Of a DNA stretch of 6,218 nt, positions 1 to 6,178 are shown one piece after another. Origin of the DNA: Bacillota bacterium (lineage in GTDB: Bacteria; Bacillota; Bacilli; Bacillales; Cytobacillaceae); contig JAEWIG010000302.1 of the NCBI GenBank assembly GCA_023387295.1, forward strand, positions 1-6,218, in the 5' to 3' direction. The notes beneath the pieces were generated by a model that did not search any database, was not told where the DNA came from, and was given only the letters and a program-made list of their open reading frames with translations. The number at the start of each line of letters is the position of its first letter. The first letter of the stretch is position 1. A program made the position numbers and the translations under genes.

Positions 1-906
1 GGGACTTTATATGCGTTCGTCGATTATTTAACGAGATTATTCAATCCAATTACGAATGTCGTTAACCAATTTTCCCAGCTTGAGCGCTCACTTGTTGCAG
101 GGAATCGTGTTTTTAAAGTGTTAAATATGACTGGAGAACATGTATCAGAAGAAACAATGCAAAGATATGATGGGCATGTTGTGTTCGAGGATGTATCGTT
201 TGCTTATAAAAACGAAGACTATGTGTTGAAAAATTTAAATTTTGAGGCGAAGCGTGGTGAAACGGTAGCTCTTGTAGGTCATACCGGGTCGGGAAAAAGC
301 TCGATTATGAACCTGCTATTTCGTTTCTATGATCCATCAAAAGGGAAGATTTATATTGATGGTATGGATATCACAGCTATGCCTAGACAGACGATTCGTC
401 AGCATATGGGAATTGTTTTACAAGATCCATATTTATTCACAGGAACAATTTGCTCCAACGTCAGCTTAAATGACTCAAGAATTTCACGGGATAAGGTTGA
501 AGAAGCATTGAAAGCAGTTGGTGCCGAACGTGTTCTCAAGAATCTTGAAAAAGGAATCGATGAGCCAGTTGTTGAAAAGGGGAGTACACTTTCCTCTGGG
601 CAGAGGCAGTTAATCTCGTTTGCCCGAGCACTTGCATTTGACCCAGCGATCTTAATATTGGATGAGGCCACATCTAATATTGATACGGAAACAGAAGAGA
701 TTATCCAGCATGCGATGGATGTTCTTAAGAAAGGGCGTACAACCTTCATTATTGCACACCGTCTTTCAACGATTAAAAATGCTGATCGCATTCTTGTGTT
801 AGAACGAGGTGTTATTAAAGAGCAGGGCACTCACGATGAACTACTTGAACAAGGCGGCATCTATGAGCAAATGTATCAAATGCAAGCGAAATCACTGCAA
901 GTCTAG
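1..906 (+). CDS. ABC multidrug exporter half-transporter, C-terminal part (partial at window edge)
   Basis: The frame is open from position 1 with no start, so the N-terminal membrane domain lies outside the window; 301 codons remain. Residues 1-40 match the end of the last membrane helix and the linker of type IV ABC exporters (FVDYLTRLFNPI, then QFSQLERSLVAGNRVF). The rest is a complete nucleotide-binding domain: A-loop Tyr about 69, Walker A GHTGSGKSS at 93-101, Q-loop Gln141, signature LSSGQ at 197-201, Walker B ILILDE at 217-222 with the catalytic Glu222, and H-loop His253. The signature has Ser for the first Gly of LSGGQ, while the Walker motifs are intact. In heterodimeric exporters such as BmrC/BmrD this pattern marks the subunit whose partner supplies the canonical signature, so a partner gene just upstream is inferred. 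It probably exports drugs or lipophilic compounds at the cell membrane; the substrate cannot be read from the sequence. An internal GTG at 118 is not the true start. The gene ends with TAG, 11 bases before a terminator. Confidence 0.93.
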   Translation, partial: GTLYAFVDYLTRLFNPITNVVNQFSQLERSLVAGNRVFKVLNMTGEHVSEETMQRYDGHVVFEDVSFAYKNEDYVLKNLNFEAKRGETVALVGHTGSGKSSIMNLLFRFYDPSKGKIYIDGMDITAMPRQTIRQHMGIVLQDPYLFTGTICSNVSLNDSRISRDKVEEALKAVGAERVLKNLEKGIDEPVVEKGSTLSSGQRQLISFARALAFDPAILILDEATSNIDTETEEIIQHAMDVLKKGRTTFIIAHRLSTIKNADRILVLERGVIKEQGTHDELLEQGGIYEQMYQMQAKSLQV

Positions 907-917
907 ACGAAAGAAAT

Positions 918-962
918 AGGTGTCTTCAAGTCAAAAAACGACTTGTAAGACACCTGTTTTTT
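918..962 (+). terminator. Rho-independent terminator of the ABC exporter gene
   Basis: Left arm 918-932 (AGGTGTCTTCAAGTC) pairs with right arm 940-955 (GACTTGTAAGACACCT) with a one-base bulge and a 7-base A-rich loop, followed by TTTTTT at 957-962. It begins 11 bases after the stop codon, so the exporter transcript should end here and the next gene is probably transcribed separately. Confidence 0.9.
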
Positions 963-1137
963 ATCTTTTGATATTTGTTTCAATAAGCTCTCGCAAAAAT
1001 TCAAAACCTATCTCGACCTTATATGAAAAATAAAGCAATAATTATGAAAATCCAAAATAGAAGTTTAGGAACTTTTACGAATTTCGTGGAATAGTATTTG
1101 AAGAGCAAAGTACATTTAGAAAATCATACAAAATGAT

Positions 1138-1144
1138 GGAGGGG
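1138..1144 (+). promoter_or_regulatory. Ribosome binding site of the PABS-family gene
   Basis: GGAGGGG lies 5 bases before the ATG at 1150 (7 bases if only the GGAGG core is counted). It fixes the start of the 301-residue protein. The 243-base gap before this gene contains the terminator above and an AT-rich stretch in which I see no convincing promoter. Confidence 0.85.
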
Positions 1145-1149
1145 TTTGT

Positions 1150-2055
1150 ATGAGGTCGAATTGGTGGCACAATACAGTTAGGAATTACATTAGTAAAGAA
1201 GAGGAACCAGAGGGACATTATCGTATTCTAAGAAGGTATAATACTCCAACTCAGCGGATTGCCCTTGTCGATTATGAAGGGGAGCTGTTAATTTATAGCA
1301 ATGGTCATATCATGTTTGGCACGACAGAGGATGAGAATATGCATGCTGAAGTGTTAGTACACATTCCAATGGCTGCTGCACGGAATCGGAAAAAGGTGTT
1401 AATCATTGGTGGTGGTGGTGGGATAACAACGCGGGAAGCTCTTCAATACTCTGAAGTGGATGAAATTACGACAATTGATATAGATGAAGTAATGATCGAT
1501 TTCGGAAAAAATTTAGATCCTTTAGTGGAGTTTAATCAGGGAGCTTTGAATGACCCTAAGGTGAAAACAGTCATTGAAGATGGAAGAGGGTTTATTGAGA
1601 ATACGAAAGAAAAGTGGGATGTTGTCATTATTGATCTTCCAGAACCAACGGAGCAAAGCCATGAACTATCCCGCCTGTTCAGTAAGGAATTTTATAGCCT
1701 TCTGAGAAAGCGTATAGAGCCAGGGGGAGCCATTTCAGTCGCATGCTCAGCGGCGTCTTGGATGCCAGAATATTTTTGGAGCATACAAGCAACGCTTAGA
1801 AAAGCAGGTTTCTATGTTCTGCCATACCATAATTTTATTTTGGAAGATGGAGAGGATTGGGGCTTCTGCTTGGCAACTACTTCTCCTATTAAAGCAGAGG
1901 AAATTCGAATGTTAGTTCCTACAACATACATGTCACCCGAACGATTAAAAGATATGTTCTACATGCCGCTTTATTTTCAAAACATCGATAATAAATGGGA
2001 AGTCCAAACGGACAACAATCTTGTTTTAGCTGAAATTGTAAAGAAAGATGATTAA
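1150..2055 (+). CDS. Spermidine/spermine synthase (PABS) family protein, divergent active site
   Basis: The protein has 301 residues, near the usual 275-310 of bacterial spermidine synthases. Residues 1-60 resemble the small beta-strand N-terminal domain; residues about 65-240 form the Rossmann-like domain that binds decarboxylated S-adenosylmethionine in true synthases. Family landmarks are HAEVLVHIP at 65-73, KKVLIIGGGGG at 81-91, the acidic strand TIDID at 108-112, EDG at 143-145 and IDLPEP at 161-166, followed by LFSKEFY. Several differ from canonical SpeE: the YHE triad reads HAE, GGGDG reads GGGGG, the DxxD pair reads DLPE (Asp162 kept, second Asp replaced by Glu165), and the usual QSESPW-like segment reads CSAASW at 199-204. 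The DLPEP form resembles less-studied PABS-like proteins more than housekeeping SpeE. It could be an aminopropyltransferase of altered specificity or a related transferase; the fold is secure, the substrate is not. No speD or other polyamine gene lies beside it. It appears monocistronic, with a strong ribosome binding site and a hairpin 4 bases after its TAA. Confidence 0.82.
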   Translation: MRSNWWHNTVRNYISKEEEPEGHYRILRRYNTPTQRIALVDYEGELLIYSNGHIMFGTTEDENMHAEVLVHIPMAAARNRKKVLIIGGGGGITTREALQYSEVDEITTIDIDEVMIDFGKNLDPLVEFNQGALNDPKVKTVIEDGRGFIENTKEKWDVVIIDLPEPTEQSHELSRLFSKEFYSLLRKRIEPGGAISVACSAASWMPEYFWSIQATLRKAGFYVLPYHNFILEDGEDWGFCLATTSPIKAEEIRMLVPTTYMSPERLKDMFYMPLYFQNIDNKWEVQTDNNLVLAEIVKKDD

Positions 2056-2059
2056 ACGA

Positions 2060-2107
2060 GAAAGTCTCTAAGTTCAATCACCGACTTAGAGACTTTCCTT
2101 CTTCTTT
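2060..2107. terminator. Hairpin terminator between convergent genes, possibly bidirectional
   Basis: A perfect 14-bp stem is formed by 2060-2073 (GAAAGTCTCTAAGT) and 2084-2097 (ACTTAGAGACTTTC), with a 10-base loop. On the + strand it is followed by the pyrimidine tract CTTCTTCTTT, a moderate U-tract. On the - strand the tail (TCGTTTAAT) is weak. It lies 4 bases after the PABS stop and 23 bases from the TetR stop, so it is placed to end both transcripts; termination is better supported on the + strand. Confidence 0.75.
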
Positions 2108-2120
2108 AAGAAAAGAAAAA

Positions 2121-2951
2121 CTACATATTGTAATACTTTCGCAGGACATAAGAAATCCACTTACAATGAGGATGATGACGAATGTTTTCTATTAGTCCTT
2201 TAACAATGGCCATATTGTAAGTAGATTCAACAAGCTGTTGTTTAAGGAGGACTAACGATTCATTTTCGATGGATTCTTCAATTTCCCCTAGCTTTTGCTC
2301 GATCATTTCTATAATTTGATCCTTCGTTACTTCTTCCTCCATTGGTTGCTTAAACATATGAACGAGATCCTGTGTAATAAATGGAATCGTCATATTTCTA
2401 GCTAATACATTTGTTTTTTCGACAAGAGACAGAGAGAGTGTATTTAAATCTAGCGGAGCATTATAGAATAAAAACAATTCGGAATAAGTTTTTAAAAAGC
2501 CTTTAATACAATAACTTAAATCATATTTAATTGAATGGGCTTTTTCACCATATAATCGTTCAATTATTGAAATAATAGTTTTATCCATCATTCGATCGTA
2601 ATGACGAACTTTCAAAAAAAGCTCTTCATTGAATGAGCGCATCTGTTCTTTAACGAAAAGCTTCGCGAAATCAGAATGTTTATAAAAAGATTCAAAGGTT
2701 GTGAGATAAAAAATATATAAAAGGTCCTCATTCTTTGCGTTGCTGACCTTATAGTCAATATCAGTGACAAATTGCATCATAAAGTGGTCAATTAAAGCAA
2801 TAATTAACTCATCCTTGGATTTGAAGGACAGGTAGAAGGCTCCTTTTGAAATGCCACAGTAATCGGTAATATGTTGAACAGTAGTAGCTTCAAACCCTTG
2901 TTTAGCAAAGAGCTCTAAAGCCTTTTCCATGATTAACTGCCTTTTACTCAT
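2121..2951 (-). CDS. TetR/AcrR-family transcriptional repressor, probable regulator of the divergent RND pump
   Basis: The protein has 276 residues. Residues 1-60 form the TetR DNA-binding domain: helix 1 IMEKALELFAKQGFEATTV, then the helix-turn-helix at about 24-43 with recognition segment ISKGAFYLSF, followed by KSKDELI, which typically starts helix 4. The remainder is an all-helical ligand and dimerisation domain with no recognisable specificity. It is longer than the usual 190-220 residues; the extra C-terminal part includes a charged, probably helical stretch at about 204-245. The ATG is preceded on the minus strand by GGAGGT at 9 bases, which fixes the start. The gene is divergent from an RND pump of SwrC/YerP type, the arrangement expected of a local repressor such as YerO of Bacillus subtilis. 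A palindrome covering both promoters suggests that it represses the pump and itself, with release by a pump substrate; this is inferred from layout. The frame is intact and ends with TAG. Confidence 0.9.
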   Translation of the reverse strand: MSKRQLIMEKALELFAKQGFEATTVQHITDYCGISKGAFYLSFKSKDELIIALIDHFMMQFVTDIDYKVSNAKNEDLLYIFYLTTFESFYKHSDFAKLFVKEQMRSFNEELFLKVRHYDRMMDKTIISIIERLYGEKAHSIKYDLSYCIKGFLKTYSELFLFYNAPLDLNTLSLSLVEKTNVLARNMTIPFITQDLVHMFKQPMEEEVTKDQIIEMIEQKLGEIEESIENESLVLLKQQLVESTYNMAIVKGLIENIRHHPHCKWISYVLRKYYNM

Positions 2952-2960
2952 TTGATTGTG

Positions 2961-2966
2961 ACCTCC
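2961..2966 (-). promoter_or_regulatory. Ribosome binding site of the TetR gene
   Basis: The plus strand reads ACCTCC, that is GGAGGT on the minus strand, 9 bases before the ATG (complement of 2949-2951). This strong Shine-Dalgarno sequence fixes the TetR start. Confidence 0.85.
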
Positions 2967-2978
2967 TACAGCAAATTA

Positions 2979-3007
2979 TTGACAAGTGACCGATTGGTCA
3001 TTATTAT
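2979..3007 (+). promoter_or_regulatory. Sigma-A-type promoter of the RND pump gene
   Basis: The -35 box TTGACA (2979-2984) is a perfect consensus match. It is separated by exactly 17 bases from the -10 box TATTAT (3002-3007, 5 of 6). The start point should lie near 3014, giving a leader of about 36 bases. The operator palindrome lies inside the spacer, so a bound repressor would block RNA polymerase. Confidence 0.8.
2987..3000. promoter_or_regulatory. Probable TetR-family operator (palindrome)
   Basis: TGACCGATTGGTCA has perfect 5-base arms TGACC and GGTCA around GATT, a size and style typical of TetR-family sites. It fills most of the pump promoter spacer and covers the predicted start point of the divergent TetR promoter (near 2996). 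I see only one full copy. Binding by the adjacent repressor is inferred. Confidence 0.75.
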
Positions 3008-3031
3008 AAAGAAATGAGTTGAATAAGTCAA
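3003..3031 (-). promoter_or_regulatory. Sigma-A-type promoter of the TetR gene
   Basis: Read on the minus strand, the -35 box is TTGACT (complement of 3026-3031, 5 of 6) and the -10 box is a perfect TATAAT (complement of 3003-3008), with a 17-base spacer. The -10 box shares five bases with that of the pump promoter. The start point near 2996 falls within the operator, which predicts autorepression. Confidence 0.8.
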
Positions 3032-3039
3032 TTAAGGGT

Positions 3040-3044
3040 AGGTG
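3040..3044 (+). promoter_or_regulatory. Ribosome binding site supporting a GTG start of the RND pump
   Basis: AGGTG lies 5 bases before the GTG at 3050, with a second purine run AAGGG just upstream. The only upstream in-frame ATG (3014) is closed by TGA two codons later, so GTG 3050 is the first workable start. The protein then begins MNGLVNFVLKNK, as expected for an RND transporter ahead of membrane helix 1. Confidence 0.7.
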
Positions 3045-3049
3045 TAATA

Positions 3050-4381
3050 GTGAACGGTCTAGTCAATTTTGTCCTAAAAAATAAATTAGCAGTATGGTTA
3101 CTGACCATTATTATCACTGTATCTGGGATTTACTCAGGTACAAGAATGAAAACGGAGACTATACCTAATATTTCAATCCCATATTTAATGGTAATGGGTG
3201 TTTATCCAGGAGCAACTCCTGAAAAAGTAATGAACGATGTTTCTATGCCACTAGAAAAGGTGGCTGAAAATCTTGAAAATGTAAAAGCGGTTTATTCTAA
3301 TTCCTATTCGAATATGGCAAGTCTTCAAGTGGAATATGAATACGGTATTGATATGGACGAGGCTAAGCGTGAATTGGAGTCGGCACTTTCCGGAGTGACG
3401 CTTCCTGAAGGGGCACAAGAGCCAACCATTACAGCAATTAGTATGAATATGATGCCGGTTGTGGCGTTAAGCGTCAGCAGTTCTGAGGAAGATATTGTGG
3501 AACTCACATCGACAGTAGAGGAAATTTTACTTCCGAAAATTACGAAAATCGATGGTGTTGCATCTGCAACGATTACGGGTCAGCACATTGAAGAAGTTCA
3601 GCTCGAATATAACGAAGAAAAAATGGCTGAGCTTGGCTTAACAGAGGATACAGTTAAGCAGATGATTCAAGCAAGTGATTTAGCTGTTTCATTAGGCCTA
3701 TACGAGTTTGAAGAGGGTGAACAGGCTGTAGCGGTAGATGGTAAGTTCATGACAGCCGATGAATTAAAGGAAATGCTTATTCCTGTTACACCATCAGCAA
3801 CTAACCCATCTCCATTTGTAAAGCTTAGTGATATTGCTGATATTAAAGTTGTTGGTAAGGAACAGTCAGTTTCTCGTACAAATGGTAAAGATGCCATTGC
3901 TATTCAAATTGTTAAAGGCCAGCAGGCAAACACGGTTGATGTCGTAAACAGTGTAAAAGAGTTAATCAATGAAGAAGAAAAAAGAATTGATGGATTAAAA
4001 ATCGATGTATCACTTGACCAAGGTAAGCCAATTGAAGATTCGATTAGTACGATGGTTGAGAAAGCCTTGTTTGGTGGATTAATCGCGATCTTAATTATTC
4101 TCTTATTCTTAAGGGATATTAAATCAACAATTATTTCTATCGTGTCGATACCAGTATCCATTTTTATGGCATTTTTACTTCTCCACTGGTTAGACATTAC
4201 GCTTAATATGATGACGTTAGGAGCGGTAACGGTCGCTATCGGGCGTGTTATTGATGACTCCATTGTCGTTGTTGAAAATATTTATCGACGTTTACATTTG
4301 AAAAATGAGAAATTATCGGGCCGTGCGCTCGTTCGTGAAGCGACAATTGAAATGTTCCGCCCAATTTTATCTTCAACGTAG
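3050..4381 (+). CDS. RND pump N-terminal fragment (443 residues, ends at the amber codon)
   Basis: This is what normal translation from the GTG would yield. It contains helix 1, the whole first porter domain, helices 2-4 including Asp402-Asp403, and the cytoplasmic link after helix 4 up to RPILSST, where helix 5 should begin. It lacks helices 5-12 and the second porter domain. An RND protomer needs both pseudo-symmetric halves, so the fragment alone should not transport and may be degraded. Confidence 0.75.
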   Translation: MNGLVNFVLKNKLAVWLLTIIITVSGIYSGTRMKTETIPNISIPYLMVMGVYPGATPEKVMNDVSMPLEKVAENLENVKAVYSNSYSNMASLQVEYEYGIDMDEAKRELESALSGVTLPEGAQEPTITAISMNMMPVVALSVSSSEEDIVELTSTVEEILLPKITKIDGVASATITGQHIEEVQLEYNEEKMAELGLTEDTVKQMIQASDLAVSLGLYEFEEGEQAVAVDGKFMTADELKEMLIPVTPSATNPSPFVKLSDIADIKVVGKEQSVSRTNGKDAIAIQIVKGQQANTVDVVNSVKELINEEEKRIDGLKIDVSLDQGKPIEDSISTMVEKALFGGLIAILIILLFLRDIKSTIISIVSIPVSIFMAFLLLHWLDITLNMMTLGAVTVAIGRVIDDSIVVVENIYRRLHLKNEKLSGRALVREATIEMFRPILSST

Positions 4382-4387
4382 GTAACA

Positions 4388-6133
4388 GTGGCAGTATTTG
4401 CACCACTTATTTTTGTTGGCGGTATGGTTGGCGAGTTGTTCATGCCTTTCGCCTTAACGATGACGTTTGCGTTAGGTGCTTCACTAATTGTGGCGATTAC
4501 AGTCGTACCTGCATTATCACACTTCTTATTTAAGAAAAAATTATATAGTGAGAAGACAGAAAGCAATCATAAAGAAGCTGGAAAACTAGCAAACTGGTAT
4601 AAAGGAATTCTAGAAAAAACGCTTAATCATAAAGTGATTACGTCAATTCTTGCGATTGTTTTATTAGCCGGTAGCTTGGCGTTAACTCCACTCATCGGTT
4701 TCAGCTTCATGGGTAGTGAAGAGGAAAAGGTCATGTATTTAACATACACACCAAAAACAGGTGAGCTGCCAGAGGATACTTTAGCAAATGTTGCCGAAGT
4801 AGAGGATGAACTTTTAAAACGCGATGATATTGATATCGTCCAAGTATCCGTTACTGATAGCGGTGATCCAATGTCAGCGATGATGGGCGGCGGATCCAAT
4901 GGTGCTTTAATGTACCTAATCTTTGACCCTGATATGGAAGACTTCCCAGAAGTACGTAAAGAAATTGAAGATTACGTGTTCAATATTGGACAGTCGGGTG
5001 AATGGAAGAGCCAAAACTTCTCGTCTATGGGGATGGCAACAAATGAAGCAAGCTACACATTCTACAGTGAGGATTTAGATAAACTAAACGAAGCTGTAAA
5101 AATGGTAGAAGATGTAATGAGTAAAAATAAAGGAATAGAAGATGTTACTTCAACTACCGAGGATGCATATGTTGAATATACATTTAATGTCGAACAAGAT
5201 GAATTATTACAATATGGTTTAACAACAGGTCAGATCGTTATGATGCTTCATCCAAATAAGACACAAGAAGTATTAACAACGGTTGAAAAGGATGGCAATG
5301 ACATTGATGTTATCGTTCAGCAGAAGCAAGTTGAACAACCGAAGTCAATTGACGAACTTTTAGCAACCCAAGTGCCAACAGCTTTAGGGACAACAATGCC
5401 GCTTTCTGAGCTAGTAACAGTTGAGGAAGGGACAACATTAAATACACTTTCACGTAGTAAAGGTGAATACTATGCAACGGTTTCTGGAAAAATCATTGGT
5501 GATGATATTTCGAAAGCAACCTCAGAAATCGATAAAGAAATTGATAAATTAGATTTACCAAAAGGGGTTACAGTCGGAATAGCTGGTGTAGCTGCAGATA
5601 TGAATGAAACCTTTACACAGCTTGGAGTAGCGATGCTTGCTGCTATCGCAATCGTGTATTTCATTCTCGTTGTCACATTTGGTGAAGGAGTAGCGCCGTT
5701 CTCCATCCTATTCTCATTACCATTTGCGGTTATTGGTTCATTTGTGGGCTTATATATTGCTGGTGAAACGATTTCAGTATCAGTCATGATGGGACTGTTA
5801 ATGTTAATCGGTATTATCGTCACAAATGCGATTGTATTAGTTGATCGTATCGTTCGGATGGAACGTAGTGGTATGGGAATGCGTGAAGCGATATTAGAAG
5901 CGGGTGCAACACGTCTTCGTCCAATTTTGATGACAGCTATTGCTACAATGGGCGCGCTTATTCCATTAGCGTTAGGAAATGGTGGCGGAGGTATGATTTC
6001 AAAAGGCCTTGCTATTACCGTAATCGGAGGATTAGCAAGCTCCACACTATTAACGTTAATTATTGTACCAATTGTATATGAAGTTCTTTCTAAGCTCTTT
6101 AAGAAAAATCGTAAAGAAGTAGAAGAAAATTAA
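4388..6133 (+). CDS. RND pump C-terminal fragment (581 residues if restarted at GTG 4388)
   Basis: This frame continues the pump three codons after the TAG. It holds helix 5 (about 4-17) and helix 6 (about 24-48), helix 7 (about 83-104), the second porter domain (about 105-411), and helices 8-12, with the loop after helix 10 reading MREAILEAGATRLRPIL. A Gly/Met-rich loop (MSAMMGGGSNGA, 162-173) sits in the porter domain. The GTG is a natural valine codon of the intact protein. AGGT lies 4 bases before it, a weak ribosome binding site that could allow reinitiation after the nearby stop. It is more likely a remnant than a separately evolved gene. It ends with TAA, followed closely by a terminator. 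Confidence 0.6.
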   Translation: MAVFAPLIFVGGMVGELFMPFALTMTFALGASLIVAITVVPALSHFLFKKKLYSEKTESNHKEAGKLANWYKGILEKTLNHKVITSILAIVLLAGSLALTPLIGFSFMGSEEEKVMYLTYTPKTGELPEDTLANVAEVEDELLKRDDIDIVQVSVTDSGDPMSAMMGGGSNGALMYLIFDPDMEDFPEVRKEIEDYVFNIGQSGEWKSQNFSSMGMATNEASYTFYSEDLDKLNEAVKMVEDVMSKNKGIEDVTSTTEDAYVEYTFNVEQDELLQYGLTTGQIVMMLHPNKTQEVLTTVEKDGNDIDVIVQQKQVEQPKSIDELLATQVPTALGTTMPLSELVTVEEGTTLNTLSRSKGEYYATVSGKIIGDDISKATSEIDKEIDKLDLPKGVTVGIAGVAADMNETFTQLGVAMLAAIAIVYFILVVTFGEGVAPFSILFSLPFAVIGSFVGLYIAGETISVSVMMGLLMLIGIIVTNAIVLVDRIVRMERSGMGMREAILEAGATRLRPILMTAIATMGALIPLALGNGGGGMISKGLAITVIGGLASSTLLTLIIVPIVYEVLSKLFKKNRKEVEEN

Positions 6134-6139
6134 ATGGAG

Positions 6140-6178
6140 AAGCCCTACAAGATTCGTGTATATCTTGTAGGGCTTTTT
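6140..6178 (+). terminator. Rho-independent terminator of the RND pump gene
   Basis: A perfect 14-bp stem is formed by 6140-6153 (AAGCCCTACAAGAT) and 6162-6175 (ATCTTGTAGGGCTT) with an 8-base loop, and the T-run continues to 6178. It starts 6 bases after the TAA, so the pump is the last gene of its transcript. The final 38 bases of the window hold nothing I can identify. Confidence 0.92.

Larger units (their letters stand above)
3050..6133 (+). pseudogene. swrC: RND efflux pump, SwrC/YerP type, interrupted by an in-frame amber codon
   Basis: Read through the stop, the frame gives 1027 positions, full length for an RND (AcrB/HAE-like) transporter and close to SwrC of Bacillus subtilis. The order is canonical: membrane helix 1 (about 13-30), a first extracytoplasmic porter domain (about 31-337), helices 2-6 (about 338-495), helix 7 (about 529-550), a second porter domain (about 551-857) and helices 8-12 (about 858-1012). 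The proton-relay pair Asp402-Asp403 is present in helix 4 (VAIGRVIDDSIVVVEN). TAG at 4379-4381 replaces residue 444, at the start of helix 5. The frame is unchanged across it and no sequence is missing, so one substitution explains it; TTG (Leu) is the likeliest ancestor. The repressor, promoter, ribosome binding site and terminator all look intact. If the codon is real, the gene is a very recent pseudogene or is expressed by suppression or as two fragments. Family members export lipopeptides such as surfactin and other amphiphiles using proton influx. The family is secure; the swrC name is by resemblance and by the divergent TetR gene. Confidence 0.85.

Noticed and set aside
1013..1042. Possible promoter of the PABS gene (TCGACC, 18 bases, AATAAT)
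   Set aside because: The -35 matches only 4 of 6 bases, the -10 lacks its first T, and the region is so AT-rich that such matches arise by chance. No better pair was found in 963-1137, so the promoter remains unassigned.
1077..1087. Short palindrome ACGAA-T-TTCGT upstream of the PABS gene
   Set aside because: The arms are only 5 bases with no second copy and no clear promoter beside it; not distinguishable from chance in AT-rich DNA.
2959..2963. Second operator half-site TGACC near the TetR start
   Set aside because: It has no matching inverted arm nearby and overlaps the Shine-Dalgarno sequence, which explains the bases.
4379..4381. Amber codon as a programmed amino acid such as pyrrolysine, or a TAG-reassigned genetic code
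   Set aside because: TAG ends the ABC gene (904-906, directly before a terminator) and the TetR gene (2121-2123) as an ordinary stop. No Pyl machinery is in the window, and the position calls for a hydrophobic membrane residue.
4921..4990. Gly/Met-rich loop and following segment in the second porter domain considered as an insertion
   Set aside because: The frame, composition and codon use match the surrounding sequence, and short Gly-rich loops are common in this pump family.
5470..6045. Long minus-strand open frame (191 codons) opposite the pump, and similar minus-strand frames at 399-830, 3904-4263 and 4627-4899
   Set aside because: They have low-complexity Ile/Ser/Pro-rich translations, no ribosome binding sites and no recognisable domains. 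They are shadows of the strongly supported plus-strand genes.
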